This document shows positions 33,974 to 42,804 of a stretch of DNA of 43,074 nucleotides, in pieces. Numbering within the stretch: position 1 is the stretch's first letter; every line of letters starts with the position of its first letter. Origin of the DNA: an uncultured Selenomonadales bacterium (GTDB lineage Bacteria; Bacillota; Negativicutes; Acidaminococcales; Acidaminococcaceae); contig ONEW01000021.1 of the NCBI GenBank assembly GCA_900316935.1, forward strand, positions 1-43,074, read 5' to 3'. The translations under genes and the position numbers were made by a program. The notes under the pieces were generated by a model. It was not told where the DNA came from and searched no databases. It saw only the letters and a list, made by a program, of their open reading frames with translations.

Positions 33974-35043
33974 TTACGCTGCACCTCCTTCTTCCGTCCG
34001 AAGTTCGGATGTTTGAGGAAGTTGATCAGCTTGTCCCACGTGAACTCTTTGGTGCCCATGATCCCGTGGCGCCAGAAGAGGACGCAGACCATCAGCAGCA
34101 CGGAGAACACGACCATGCGCAGGCCCGGCCGGAACAAGGGGATGGCCACCCCCATGATTTCCAGCGGTTCGTCAAAGATACGCAGGTATTCCAGGCCGGC
34201 CGTGACGATGACGGCCCCGAGCATGCTGCCCGTGACGGAACCCATGCCGCCCAGGACGATGATGAGCAGGAAGTTGTAGGTCAGCGTGAAAAGGAAGTTC
34301 TTCGGGTCGACCGTCCCCAGCAGGGCACCGTAGAGACCGCCGCCGATACCGGCGAAGAAGGCGCTGACCATAAAAGCCAGGTTCTTGTGATGGAACAGGT
34401 TGATGCCCATGGCTTCCGCCGCGATCTCATCTTCGCGGATGGCCTTGAAGGCCCGCCCGTAGGAAGAACTCAGGAGCAGCGTCATGAGGATGTAGGACAC
34501 GGCCGTCGCCAAAAAGATGTAACGCACATCGTTCAGGGACGGGATGTTCTTGATGCCCAGGGCACCGTTCGTGATGGTGTTGGCGTTCGTAATGATGATA
34601 CGGATGATTTCCGAGAAGCCCAGGGTGGCAATGGCCAGATAGTCCCCGCGCAGACGCAGGACAGGCGTACCGATGAGGCCGGCCACGATGGCCGCCAGGA
34701 TCCCGCCCATGATGAGGGCCAGCCACAAAGGCATATAGATGTTGACCAGATGCGGATTCATCGGCACGGCGTAGAACACGTCGGCACGCAGGTTGACCGG
34801 CACCGTGAAGATACCGACCATGTAGGCGCCGATGGCCATGAAGCCTGCCTGCCCCAGGGAGAACTGGCCGGCGAAACCGTTCGTGATGTTCATGGACAAG
34901 CCGATGATGGCATAAATCAGGCACAAGTTGACGATACGGCGGATATAGGCATCCACCTCGCCCTGCACGAAGCAGGACAGACCGAAGAGTACGATAAGTG
35001 CCACAACGGTCAGCAAGAAATTTCGTTTACCATTCTTATTCAT
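33970..35043 (-). CDS. livM: Branched-chain amino acid ABC transporter permease LivM
   Basis: Membrane permease of 357 residues with about 9-10 transmembrane segments. AIIGLSMNITNGFAGQFSLGQAGFMAIGAY, LRLRGDYLAIATLGFSEIIRI and the EAA-like loop GRAFKAIREDEIAAEAMGIN are family hallmarks. The start ATG 35041-35043 was chosen on family N terminus and GGAGAAAG upstream; a long frame to 35316 lies inside livH. It pairs with LivH to form the channel. Confidence 0.95.
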   Translation of the reverse strand: MNKNGKRNFLLTVVALIVLFGLSCFVQGEVDAYIRRIVNLCLIYAIIGLSMNITNGFAGQFSLGQAGFMAIGAYMVGIFTVPVNLRADVFYAVPMNPHLVNIYMPLWLALIMGGILAAIVAGLIGTPVLRLRGDYLAIATLGFSEIIRIIITNANTITNGALGIKNIPSLNDVRYIFLATAVSYILMTLLLSSSYGRAFKAIREDEIAAEAMGINLFHHKNLAFMVSAFFAGIGGGLYGALLGTVDPKNFLFTLTYNFLLIIVLGGMGSVTGSMLGAVIVTAGLEYLRIFDEPLEIMGVAIPLFRPGLRMVVFSVLLMVCVLFWRHGIMGTKEFTWDKLINFLKHPNFGRKKEVQRK

Positions 35044-35048
35044 ATTTC

Positions 35049-35969
35049 TCACACTTTCTCCGTTGTAGTTTCCCCGAGGAGGCCCGTCGGTTTGTAGAAC
35101 AGGATAAGGATCAGCACGATGAAGGCAAAGGCATCGCGGTAGCCCGAAAAGGCCGGGAAGAACGCGACAATCAGGATTTCGCCGAGGCCCAGGATGAAGC
35201 CGCCCAGGACGGCGCCCTTGATGTTGCCGATTCCGCCGACGACAGCCGCAATGAAGCATTTCAGGCCGGGCATGACGCCCAGGTACGGCGTGATACCGGG
35301 ATAGCGGATGCCCCACATGATGGCGCCCACCGCCGCCAGGGCAGAACCGAGGGCGAAGGTGATGGAAATGACATTGTCGATATTGATGCCCATGACCCGG
35401 GCGATTTCATAGTCTTTCGAAACGGCCCGCATGGCCATACCGGTCTTTGTATGGTTGACGATGTGGAGCAGCAGGACCAGGCAGAGGACGGTGACGACCG
35501 GAATAAAGAAGCAGATGGCTTGGATCTGCACGCCGCCGACGGGGACCATGCTGGACAGGAACGGGATGTCCGGAAAATGCATAGGACGTCCGCTGAACAG
35601 ATAGTTCGCCAAGTTTTCCAGCAGGAAGGATGCACCGATGGCGGAAATGAGGACGGAGTTCTTCGGCGCGTCACGGAGCGGGCGGTAGGCCGTCCGTTCG
35701 ATGATGACGCCCAGAAGGGCCGTCGCGATGATGGTCCCGACGAAGGTCAGGTACCAGGGGATGTGGAATGCCGTAATGCCGAAGAAGGCAAAGTAGCACG
35801 CCATCATGACGATATCGCCGTGGGCGAAATTGATCATCAGCAGGATGCCGTACACCATGGTGTAACCGATGGCAATCAGGGCATACAGGCTGCCTAAGGA
35901 GATACCGTTTACCAGATGCTGCGCGAAGCCCGCTGCAGTCATATTGGCAATAGCTTGAAAAATCTCCAT
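35049..35969 (-). CDS. livH: Branched-chain amino acid ABC transporter permease LivH
   Basis: The partner permease, 306 residues and about 8 transmembrane segments. GISLGSLYALIAIGYTMVYGILLMINFAHGDI and GMAMRAVSKDYEIARVMGINID are hallmarks of LivH. ATG 35967-35969 follows GAGGTG. A 185-bp gap with a hairpin separates it from livK upstream; livM starts 5 bp after its stop. Confidence 0.95.
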   Translation of the reverse strand: MEIFQAIANMTAAGFAQHLVNGISLGSLYALIAIGYTMVYGILLMINFAHGDIVMMACYFAFFGITAFHIPWYLTFVGTIIATALLGVIIERTAYRPLRDAPKNSVLISAIGASFLLENLANYLFSGRPMHFPDIPFLSSMVPVGGVQIQAICFFIPVVTVLCLVLLLHIVNHTKTGMAMRAVSKDYEIARVMGINIDNVISITFALGSALAAVGAIMWGIRYPGITPYLGVMPGLKCFIAAVVGGIGNIKGAVLGGFILGLGEILIVAFFPAFSGYRDAFAFIVLILILFYKPTGLLGETTTEKV

Positions 35970-35997
35970 TATGATAGCACCTCAAACATAAAATAAT

Positions 35998-36026
35998 TGC
36001 TTCCTTCCCCCGGTGGAAAGGAAGCA
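35998..36026 (-). other. Hairpin between livK and livH, candidate attenuator
   Basis: TGCTTCCTT/AAGGAAGCA arms (35998-36006 and 36018-36026) are followed on the minus strand by ATTATTTT. The partial terminator would let most transcripts end after livK, giving more binding protein than membrane subunits. GC-rich hairpins also lie at 36051-36085. Confidence 0.5.
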
Positions 36027-36154
36027 GTAAAATCAGCTTTACAGAGCCTCCCCTGCCACCGTGCGGCGGCAGGAAAAGGCAGAGATTTCAGGGATTCCGC
36101 GGTGCATTCCCAAAGGAACGGCCGGGCACCGCCCGTTCAGCCGGCCTGGGCCGG

Positions 36155-37333
36155 TCATTTCGCTTTCAGGTCATCCGGCGTTACCGTATCAAGATAGGTG
36201 AACTTGCCGTCTTTGACCGTCTTGATGACGGCGTTCTTAATCGGGTCGCCGTCCTGGTTCAGTGTGGTCGTGCCGGTCGTGGTTTCCAAATCCTTCGTCT
36301 TGGCAATGGCGTCGCGGATCTTGACACTGTCTTCCGTGCCGGCCGCTTTCAAGGCGTTGTAGGCAATCAGGTAGGCATCGTACGCCATAGCGGTCAGGCC
36401 GCCAGGCTGCTGGCCATTATATTCCTTGACATAGGCTTCCATGAACTTCTTGGCTTCCGGGGTGGCTGCCTTTTCGCGGTCGAAGGCGCTGGAGAAGCAG
36501 ACACCTTCCACTTCTTTGCCGCCGACGTTGATGAATTCCTGGGTCTCCCAGGTATCACCGCCGAGGAACGGCGCCTTGATGCCTAACTGCCGGGCCTGCT
36601 TGATCAGCAGGGCCGATTCGGTGAAGTTGCCCGGTGCGAAGACGACGTCCGGATTCTTAGCCTTCAGGTTGGTCAGCTGGGCCGTGAAATCCTTGTCGCC
36701 GGTCTGGTAATTGGCCGTTTCCACGACGCTGCCGGCGCCGGCCAGTTTTTCGAAGGCTTCTTTGAAGAACTTGGACAGGCCTACAGAATAGTCATTGGAA
36801 ACTTCCTGTACGATGGCTGCCTTGCGGGCACCCTTCTTATATGCGTAGTTCGCCATGACGGTGCCCTGGAAGGGGTCGATGAAGCAGGCACGGAAGTAGT
36901 AGTCGTTGCCTTTCGTGACCTGCGGGTTCGTGCAGCTCGTGCCGATGGCAGGGACCTTGGCATCCCTTACGATGTTGCCGGCCGCCATGGCCAGGGACGA
37001 ACCATAGGTACCCAGGATGACCTTTACTTTGTCTTTTTCAATCAGGCGGGCCGCTACGTTGGCCGATTCCGCTTTATCGGATTTGTTATCTGCAACGACC
37101 AGCTCAATCTTTTTGCCGTTGACTTCGGGGTGGAGCTTGTTGGCCAGCTTGATGCCGCGCAGTTCCAGTTCGCCGCCTGCCGCATTGTCGCCGGTCAGGG
37201 GAAGGAAGACGCCGACTTTGACCGTGTCACCGCCGCCGGACCCCTTGTCCGCCTTCTTGTCACCGCCGCCGCAGCCCGCAATCAGGGCTGCCGATACAGC
37301 CATAGCCAGCATTGCAGAAACAAATTTTTTCAT
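36155..37333 (-). CDS. livK: Branched-chain amino acid ABC transporter substrate-binding lipoprotein
   Basis: Periplasmic binding protein of 392 residues, type 1 fold. The signal peptide ends in the lipobox AALIAGC (Cys about 21), then GGGDKK linker. The body VKVGVFLPLTGDNAAGGELELRGIKLA and ILGTYGSSLAMAAGNIV match Leu/Ile/Val-binding proteins (binding pocket Ser/Thr loops). ATG 37331-37333 has AAGGAGGGG upstream. It is first in the liv operon and likely expressed more strongly than the permease genes because of the hairpin downstream. The named substrate is inferred from the full livKHMGF set. Confidence 0.93.
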   Translation of the reverse strand: MKKFVSAMLAMAVSAALIAGCGGGDKKADKGSGGGDTVKVGVFLPLTGDNAAGGELELRGIKLANKLHPEVNGKKIELVVADNKSDKAESANVAARLIEKDKVKVILGTYGSSLAMAAGNIVRDAKVPAIGTSCTNPQVTKGNDYYFRACFIDPFQGTVMANYAYKKGARKAAIVQEVSNDYSVGLSKFFKEAFEKLAGAGSVVETANYQTGDKDFTAQLTNLKAKNPDVVFAPGNFTESALLIKQARQLGIKAPFLGGDTWETQEFINVGGKEVEGVCFSSAFDREKAATPEAKKFMEAYVKEYNGQQPGGLTAMAYDAYLIAYNALKAAGTEDSVKIRDAIAKTKDLETTTGTTTLNQDGDPIKNAVIKTVKDGKFTYLDTVTPDDLKAK

Positions 37334-37384
37334 ATGAATACCCCTCCTTACACTTTGCAGTGCCTTTAAGCTTAAGATATTGTG

Positions 37385-37413
37385 ATTATAACATCTGAAT
37401 CTTTTTTTGACAA
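37385..37413 (-). promoter_or_regulatory. Promoter of the liv operon
   Basis: Minus-strand TTGTCA (37408-37413) and TATAAT (37385-37390) are spaced 17 bp, about 50 bp upstream of the livK start. Confidence 0.8.
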
Positions 37414-37662
37414 TTGTTCATTCTTTAACAAATAAAATTCAAAATTGCGTTCTCCATTTTTTATTATGTAACTATTTCTCTATAATTAGTCCATTTGTTA
37501 CGGTCAAAAAAGTGTATTTGTACGTATTTAAAAGACTTTTTAAAAAACGCGAATGGACTATGTCCATCATTAAAAGACATTGAATTTTTCATTTCTGTGA
37601 ACTTTTGTGACTTTCTATGTCATGTATACAAGATACGCTGTGAATATGTAATATACATTACA

Positions 37663-37699
37663 CAAAAAAGGCCGCTGCAGGGGTATCTCCCTGCAGCGG
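37663..37699 (-). terminator. Terminator of the metF-metH operon
   Basis: An 11-bp perfect stem CCGCTGCAGGG/CCCTGCAGCGG (37672-37682 and 37689-37699) is followed on the minus strand by CCTTTTTTG. It lies about 70 bp after the metH stop. Confidence 0.9.
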
Positions 37700-37767
37700 T
37701 CCGCTTGTTTCAAGCTGTCGCACGGTGAATTTTCATCATTGTGGCGCGAATATGTTTCTGTCACTTA

Positions 37768-40164
37768 TCATTTGGTGACAGTTATCACGCGATTGGCGAA
37801 GTCGACAGCCGCTACCGCGTCGCCTGCATACCCGTCGGCGCCGATGCGCGCCGCGTAATCCGCCGTCATCACGGCGCCGCCGACAAGGATCTGCACCGGC
37901 ACCTTGTGTGCCCGGAGCAGGCGGATGGTTTCCTCCATGGCCGGTACGGTAGTGGTCATGAGGGCCGTCAGGCCCACCAGCCCCGCCCCGTGCTCCACCA
38001 CGGCGGCCAGGATGGTTTCCGGCGCCACGTCGCGTCCCAAGTCGAGGACGTTGTAGCCATAGTTCTCCCACAGCACCTTGACGATGTTCTTGCCGATATC
38101 GTGGATATCGCCCTGGACCGTAGCCAGGACGATAGGTTTCCCCGGCGCCTTGCCGGCCGCCCCGGAAGCCTGCATGGCCTCCTTCAACACGTCGAAGGCC
38201 GCTTTCGCCGCATCGGCGCTCATAAGCAGCTGCGGCAGGAACAGGGTCTTTTTCCCGAACCCGTCGCCGACGGTGTTCAGCGCCGGGATGACGGACCCGT
38301 TGATGATGTCCAGCGGAGGCACTTTCTCGTCGAGCAGCTTCCGCACTGCCGTCCGGCTGTGGTCGGCCAGGCCTTTGACGATGGCGTCCTCCAGGCTGTA
38401 TTCGGCCACGGCCGTACGGGGCGCCGCCTTCGGCGCGCCGGCATAGGCCGCCACATAGTCCCGGCAGCCTTCGTCCTTCCCTTTCAGGGCCAGATAGGCC
38501 GCACAGGTTTCCCGCATGCGTTCGCTCTGGGGATTCAGGATGGCCGCCGCCAGGCCTGCCTCCATGGCAAGGGCCAGGAAGGTGCTGTTGATGGCGTCCC
38601 GGTTGGGCAGACCGAAGGACACGTTCGAAACACCCATGACCGTATGGATGCCGCGCCGCTGCAGGGCGCGGATGACGTCCAGGTCGATACCGGGGTTGCG
38701 GCCCGACGTACTCACGGTCAGGGCCAGCGGATCGATCAGGATGTCTTGTTCCCGCAGGCCGGCCGCCCTGGCGCGGGCCAGGATCTTCTCCGCGATGGCC
38801 AGGCGCCCTTCCGCCGTGTCAGGGATGCCGCCTTCATCAAGGCACAGTCCCACGACGACGGCGCCATACCGTTTGGCCAGCGGCAGGACTGCCGCCAGGG
38901 ACTCTTCCTTGCCGTTCACGGAATTGAGGAGCGGCCGTCCGTTGTAGAGGCGCAGTCCCCGTTCCATGGCGGTCAGGTCCGCCGTATCCAGTTCCAGGGG
39001 TACCGGCGTGATGCCCTGGAGGGCCCGCAGTGCCCGGACCATGGTGTCCGCTTCGTCAAGTCCCGGCAGACCGACATTCACGTCCAGGATGGAAGCCCCC
39101 TTGTCGAGCTGTTCCAAGCCGAGGCGGCACACATAGTCCATGTCCTGCCGCCGCAGAGCCTCCTTCAGCAGGGCCTTGCCCGTCGGGTTGATGCGCTCGC
39201 CGATGAGGACCGGCGCCTCCCCGAAAAAGACCGGGCTGCCGTAGCCCGTCACGGCCGTCCGGTATGTACCGGCGGCAGACGGCACGGGCAGGTTGTGCGT
39301 CGCTTCCACGACGGCGCGGATGTAGTCCGGCCCCGTACCGCAGCAGCCGCCCAGTACAGAGGCCCCGCGCCGGCAGATGACCGCCATGTCGGCGGCAAAC
39401 CGGTCCGCTGTGACACCCCAGGCCGTGACACCGTCTTTCGTTTCCGGCAGGCCCGCGTTGGGATTGGCAATAAGGGGCAGGTCCGTAACCGCCCGGGCGC
39501 GCAGGACCAGTTCCTGGATGACGTCGGGACCGACGCCGCAGTTGAAGCCCACGGCCGCGGCGCCCAGGGCATCGGCCAGGATCACGGCCGTTTCCACATC
39601 GGCCCCGTTCAAGAGCTTGCCGTCTTGATCAAAGGTGAAGGTGACGAAGAACGGCAGGTCGCTGTTCTCCCGCGCAGCCACCATGGCCGCCTTCGCCTCA
39701 TACGTATCGCTCTGGGTCTCAATGAGGACCAGGTCCGCGCCGGCCCGGACGCCGGCCCGCACCGTTTCCGCATATAATGCGACGGCCTTTTCGAAGGGCA
39801 GGTCGCCGAAAGGTTCAATCAATTTCCCTGTCGGTCCCAGGTCCAGGGCCGTAAAGCGACGGTCTGCCGGCGCGGCGCTTTCCTCCCAGGCACGGCGGGC
39901 ATTGGCGAAAGCCGCTGCCACGACGTCTTCCACCGTATAGCCCGTACCGGCCAGTTTCAAGGCGTTGGCACCGAACGTGTTCGTTTTGAGGATATTGGCA
40001 CCGGCGGCGATGTAGGCCTTATGGACGCCCGTCACCACCTGGGGATGGGACAGGTTCCACAGGTCCGTGTTCCCGCCCGGCTGCAGGCCGGCTGCCTGCA
40101 ACTGCGTACCCATGGCTCCATCGAAATATAACAGTTCTTTGCCTAATAAGTTACGGATGGTCAT
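37768..40164 (-). CDS. metH: B12-dependent methionine synthase lacking the activation domain
   Basis: Transfers a methyl group from 5-methyltetrahydrofolate via cobalamin to homocysteine. At 798 residues it has three of the four MetH modules. These are the homocysteine domain (1-~300; zinc Cys in VGFNCGVGPD and LGGCCGTGPDYI), the pterin domain (about 315-570; LIGERINPTGKALLKEAL), and the cap plus B12 domain (about 580-798) with the cobalt ligand His688 in DIHDIGKN. The C-terminal SAM-binding reactivation domain of E. coli MetH (1,227 residues) is absent and is encoded next door. ATG 40162-40164 has AGGAGG 11 bases upstream; a TTG 9 bases earlier is too close. Its start is 5 bp after the activation gene. 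Confidence 0.94.
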   Translation of the reverse strand: MTIRNLLGKELLYFDGAMGTQLQAAGLQPGGNTDLWNLSHPQVVTGVHKAYIAAGANILKTNTFGANALKLAGTGYTVEDVVAAAFANARRAWEESAAPADRRFTALDLGPTGKLIEPFGDLPFEKAVALYAETVRAGVRAGADLVLIETQSDTYEAKAAMVAARENSDLPFFVTFTFDQDGKLLNGADVETAVILADALGAAAVGFNCGVGPDVIQELVLRARAVTDLPLIANPNAGLPETKDGVTAWGVTADRFAADMAVICRRGASVLGGCCGTGPDYIRAVVEATHNLPVPSAAGTYRTAVTGYGSPVFFGEAPVLIGERINPTGKALLKEALRRQDMDYVCRLGLEQLDKGASILDVNVGLPGLDEADTMVRALRALQGITPVPLELDTADLTAMERGLRLYNGRPLLNSVNGKEESLAAVLPLAKRYGAVVVGLCLDEGGIPDTAEGRLAIAEKILARARAAGLREQDILIDPLALTVSTSGRNPGIDLDVIRALQRRGIHTVMGVSNVSFGLPNRDAINSTFLALAMEAGLAAAILNPQSERMRETCAAYLALKGKDEGCRDYVAAYAGAPKAAPRTAVAEYSLEDAIVKGLADHSRTAVRKLLDEKVPPLDIINGSVIPALNTVGDGFGKKTLFLPQLLMSADAAKAAFDVLKEAMQASGAAGKAPGKPIVLATVQGDIHDIGKNIVKVLWENYGYNVLDLGRDVAPETILAAVVEHGAGLVGLTALMTTTVPAMEETIRLLRAHKVPVQILVGGAVMTADYAARIGADGYAGDAVAAVDFANRVITVTK

Positions 40165-40169
40165 GCTGT

Positions 40170-40877
40170 TCAAGTCCTCCTGAATTCACAGTCTGTCTTA
40201 TCGCAGTCCTGGCATTTGCTGTGCTGCGCCTCCGCGGCGGCCACCAGGCGCTCCGCCTCTTCCGGATCCACCAGGGGGTCTGCCGCTCCGGCAATGGCCA
40301 CGACGGCCGTCACGGACTTGACGGGCGCCATCATGCAACGGTCCGTCAGGGTCAGGCCGATGGTACGGGCGCAGTCCAGCGCGCGGAACAGGAGCCGCTG
40401 CTCCGCCAGGTCCCAGTCGCCGTAGCCGGGGGAAAAGCGTCCCTTGAGCTTTTGGCCCTGCGGCAGTTCCCGGGCCAGTTCCCGGCAGCAGGCATTACAG
40501 TAGGATTCAATCAGCGCGGCGGCCACAGCCTGCCCGGCCGCCGCTTCCGACACGCTCCGGACGGCCATGCGCCGCAAGGTGCTGTCAATCCGGCTGCCCA
40601 GGGTGGCACCGAAGAGGAACAGTTCCCGGCTCCCCCCGACATAACGGGCCAGTGCCTTGCTGTGGAACACGATGCCGCCGTCCAGGACGACGCAGTCCGC
40701 CATTGTGCCCTGCCCTTCCGTGCGGCAGGCAATCCGCCGGGCGGTATAGCGGGGCTGCAGCTCCGGGCGCAGCAGGCCGTAGGCCCGGTCCACCAGGTCC
40801 ACGGCACGGGAATCATCCGGGGCGGCCCGGAAATAGCGGAGGGCCTCGCCGACCTCAAAGGGAATTTGCTGGTTCAT
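40170..40877 (-). CDS. Stand-alone MetH activation-domain protein
   Basis: A 235-residue protein related to the C-terminal reactivation domain of MetH. The motif RFSPGYGDWDL (148-157) matches the RxxPGY SAM-binding signature, and MMAPVKSVTAVVAI corresponds to its ending. A C-terminal cluster CQDCDKTDC (Cys222, 225, 230) is extra and could bind a metal or Fe-S centre. It likely serves the shortened MetH encoded 5 bp downstream by assisting reductive methylation of oxidised cobalamin. The start ATG 40875-40877 is chosen, although TTG 40899-40901, overlapping the metF stop, is possible. The ribosome site is weak in both cases. Confidence 0.85.
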   Translation of the reverse strand: MNQQIPFEVGEALRYFRAAPDDSRAVDLVDRAYGLLRPELQPRYTARRIACRTEGQGTMADCVVLDGGIVFHSKALARYVGGSRELFLFGATLGSRIDSTLRRMAVRSVSEAAAGQAVAAALIESYCNACCRELARELPQGQKLKGRFSPGYGDWDLAEQRLLFRALDCARTIGLTLTDRCMMAPVKSVTAVVAIAGAADPLVDPEEAERLVAAAEAQHSKCQDCDKTDCEFRRT

Positions 40878-40897
40878 CGTCAATCCATCTTTCTGAT

Positions 40898-41764
40898 TCA
40901 ATCATGACGCACGACATGGGACAGGTTTTCCATCATCCCGCCGATGACGTCGGGTTTGTTCATGGTATAGATGTGGACGTCCTTGAAGCCGTTGGCCAGA
41001 AGGTCCAGGGCCTGAGCCGTCGCGTAGCAGATGCCTGCCTGCTTCATGGCTTCGGAATCGTCGGCGAATTTTTCCACGATGGCGCGGAAATGCAGGGGCA
41101 GCTTGGTGCCGCTCAGCTTGCAGATGCGCGCAATCTGCCTGGCGTTCGTGACCGGCATGATGCCCGGGATGACGGGCACATTGATGCCGTGCGCCAGCAG
41201 GCGGTACATGTAGTTGTACATGATGGTATTGTCGAAGAACATCTGCGTCACGAGGAAGTCGACGCCGTTGTCCACTTTGTACTTCAATTTTTCAATGTCG
41301 TCGTCCAGGCCCGCCGATTCGGGATGGCCCTCGGGATAGCAGGCGCCGCCGACGCAGAATCCGCCGTACTCCTTGATCTTCTTCACCAGGTCACTGGCAT
41401 GCCGGTACGCCTCGTGTTCCAGAGTCATGCCGGCCGGCAGGTCGCCGCGCAGGGCCAAGATGTTCTGCACCCCGGCGTCCCGCAACGTGCCCAGGGTCTC
41501 CTCAATGTGCTGTGCCGTGGCATTGACGCAGGTCAGATGGGCCATGGCCGTCATGCCGCACTTTTCCACTTCGGACACAATGGACACGGACTTGCCCACG
41601 GCCGTTCCGGCCGCGCCGTACGTGACGCTGATGAAGTCGACACCCTGTGTCGAGATTTCCCGGACGATGTCCAGGGCGTTGGCGAGCTGGCCGCCTTCCT
41701 TAGGGGGGAACAGTTCGCACGAAAGGCCTCTGTTATCGCTGTGCAGCTGGTCGATGATCTTCAT
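40898..41764 (-). CDS. metF: 5,10-methylenetetrahydrofolate reductase
   Basis: Flavoenzyme (TIM barrel) of 288 residues making the 5-methyl-THF used by MetH. SCELFPPKEGG holds the catalytic Glu, followed by FISVTYGAAGT, the DNILALRGD-like region QNILALRGDLP, and VDFLVTQMFFDN. ATG 41762-41764 follows AGAGG. It is the first gene of the operon metF-activation-metH, so folate supply, B12 reactivation and methyl transfer are made together. Upstream lies a leader with two strong hairpins but no riboswitch I recognise. Confidence 0.95.
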   Translation of the reverse strand: MKIIDQLHSDNRGLSCELFPPKEGGQLANALDIVREISTQGVDFISVTYGAAGTAVGKSVSIVSEVEKCGMTAMAHLTCVNATAQHIEETLGTLRDAGVQNILALRGDLPAGMTLEHEAYRHASDLVKKIKEYGGFCVGGACYPEGHPESAGLDDDIEKLKYKVDNGVDFLVTQMFFDNTIMYNYMYRLLAHGINVPVIPGIMPVTNARQIARICKLSGTKLPLHFRAIVEKFADDSEAMKQAGICYATAQALDLLANGFKDVHIYTMNKPDVIGGMMENLSHVVRHD

Positions 41765-41798
41765 GTTGAAACAACCTCTTTCCTTACCGGTCCTGCGG

Positions 41799-41854
41799 CC
41801 CCGGTCCTCCAGGGACCGGGGCCGGGTGCCAAAACAGCGGACTTCCGATGGAAA
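41799..41854 (-). other. Hairpins in the metF leader
   Basis: Two hairpins lie between the DUF3298 gene and metF: GGCCCCGGTCC/GGGACCGGGGCC (about 41801-41826) and AGCGGA/TCCGCT (about 41830-41855), the latter followed by TTTT on the minus strand. They may terminate upstream transcripts or attenuate metF. They do not match the S-box or cobalamin riboswitch consensus by eye. Confidence 0.5.
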
Positions 41855-41886
41855 TCCGCTGCCTGCAGCCACTCTCTTCCGGTTAT

Positions 41887-41915
41887 TTTTAATGACATTG
41901 GATGCGGCCTTACAA
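41887..41915 (-). promoter_or_regulatory. Possible metF promoter
   Basis: Minus-strand TTGTAA (41910-41915) and TTAAAA (41887-41892) are spaced 17 bp and overlap the stop codon of the upstream gene. Both boxes are imperfect. Confidence 0.35.
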
Positions 41916-42713
41916 TTTAATCAGGTCCGCGAAATCATTGAGGGACAGGTCATAGAGGATGACGCCCTCGGACACGGGCGCGATTTCTCCCGGGTTAAAG
42001 ACAAGTCCCAGGTTCCGCTCCTTGTCGACGTAGAACAATTCGTTTCCCGTCACCTGGACCGGTTTCACCACGGCACCAGCACGGCCCGTCATATGCTGTT
42101 TCAGGCGCGCCACACCGGTCTGCTGCCAGCCGATCAGGGTCGTCAGACGGGTCTTGTAATCCGCCGCCGGATCGAACAGGTCCTCCAGCGTGACCGGGTT
42201 GCCCGTCGCCAGGTCGTAATTTTCCGTCGTCCAGACCACGTTGTCGTGGGCGCCGCCCAAATAGGTCGTCGTCTTCTGGATCAGGGAAAGGAAACGGGGC
42301 GAAGCCGATTTAATCTCGTATTCGCTGCGCACGTACCAGGAAGCGGCCGTCTTCACTTCGCTGTTCGCCTTGCGGACGCTGTCGCTCGTGAACTTCACCA
42401 GCTCCTTGTGGTAGGCCAGGCGGGACGAGGTCGTTCCGCCCTTGTCATGGGACGCCTTGAACGCAGAACGGTCCGCTGCCGGAAGCAGTGCTTCCAGCTG
42501 GCCGTCGATGACATCGAACACGGCACCGTTGACTTTGGCGTCCACCTCGCTGCCGCCGCGGCTGCCCGCAATGTATGGCACCGCCACATTGACCACGTCT
42601 TCGCTGATGCTGCTCGTCTTAACCGTCAGGCCGGCCGCGAAAGCGGGAACGGCCAGGCACAGGGCCAGCAGGGCCGTCGTCATGAAAAGGGATGCTTTTT
42701 TCCAAAACGTCAT
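41910..42713 (-). CDS. Secreted protein with DUF4163/DUF3298-like domains
   Basis: A 267-residue exported protein with a signal peptide cleaved near VPAFAAG (about residue 27). VNVAVPYIAG with the following segment resembles the DUF4163 half. TTTYLGGAHDNVVWTTENYDLATGNPVTLEDLFDP is the typical DUF3298/RsiV-like signature (GGAH...NYDLATG). Such domains occur in RsiV anti-sigma factors (lysozyme binding) and PdaC deacetylases, but here there is neither a transmembrane anti-sigma part nor an enzyme domain. ATG 42711-42713 has AGGAGG 9 bases upstream. It is a single-gene unit downstream of the tRNA cluster. Confidence 0.8.
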   Translation of the reverse strand: MTFWKKASLFMTTALLALCLAVPAFAAGLTVKTSSISEDVVNVAVPYIAGSRGGSEVDAKVNGAVFDVIDGQLEALLPAADRSAFKASHDKGGTTSSRLAYHKELVKFTSDSVRKANSEVKTAASWYVRSEYEIKSASPRFLSLIQKTTTYLGGAHDNVVWTTENYDLATGNPVTLEDLFDPAADYKTRLTTLIGWQQTGVARLKQHMTGRAGAVVKPVQVTGNELFYVDKERNLGLVFNPGEIAPVSEGVILYDLSLNDFADLIKL

Positions 42714-42771
42714 GATGGGAAAACCTCCTGTATGTTCTTACTGTCTTGAACCAATAAAAGCGTTTCTTCTT

Positions 42772-42777
42772 ATTATA
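42772..42777 (-). promoter_or_regulatory. -10 box of the DUF3298-like gene
   Basis: A perfect minus-strand TATAAT lies 58 bp upstream of the start codon. The -35 (TTTTCG at 17 bp) is weak. Confidence 0.45.
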
Positions 42778-42804
42778 GCGCATTCCGGGCGCCGCGAAAA
42801 GGGT

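Larger units (their letters stand above)
37334..37767. other. AT-rich intergenic region between metH and livK
   Basis: This 434-bp gap holds the livK promoter (37385-37413) and the metH terminator (37663-37699). The middle part (about 37420-37660) is AT-rich with no gene I can support. It has related inverted elements TAGTCCATT (37487-37495), AATGGACTA (37552-37560) and the palindrome ATGGAC-TAT-GTCCAT (37553-37567). Confidence 0.6.

Noticed and set aside
35044..35316. Extended N terminus of LivM
   Set aside because: The extension lies inside livH and is Arg/Pro-rich antisense-type sequence; the family start is at 35043.
37741..39777. A 678-codon plus-strand open frame opposite metH
   Set aside because: Shadow of the metH reading frame with no domain content.
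41765..41909. SAM or cobalamin riboswitch upstream of metF
   Set aside because: Hairpins are present, but the conserved S-box and B12-box sequences are not seen, and the leader is short.
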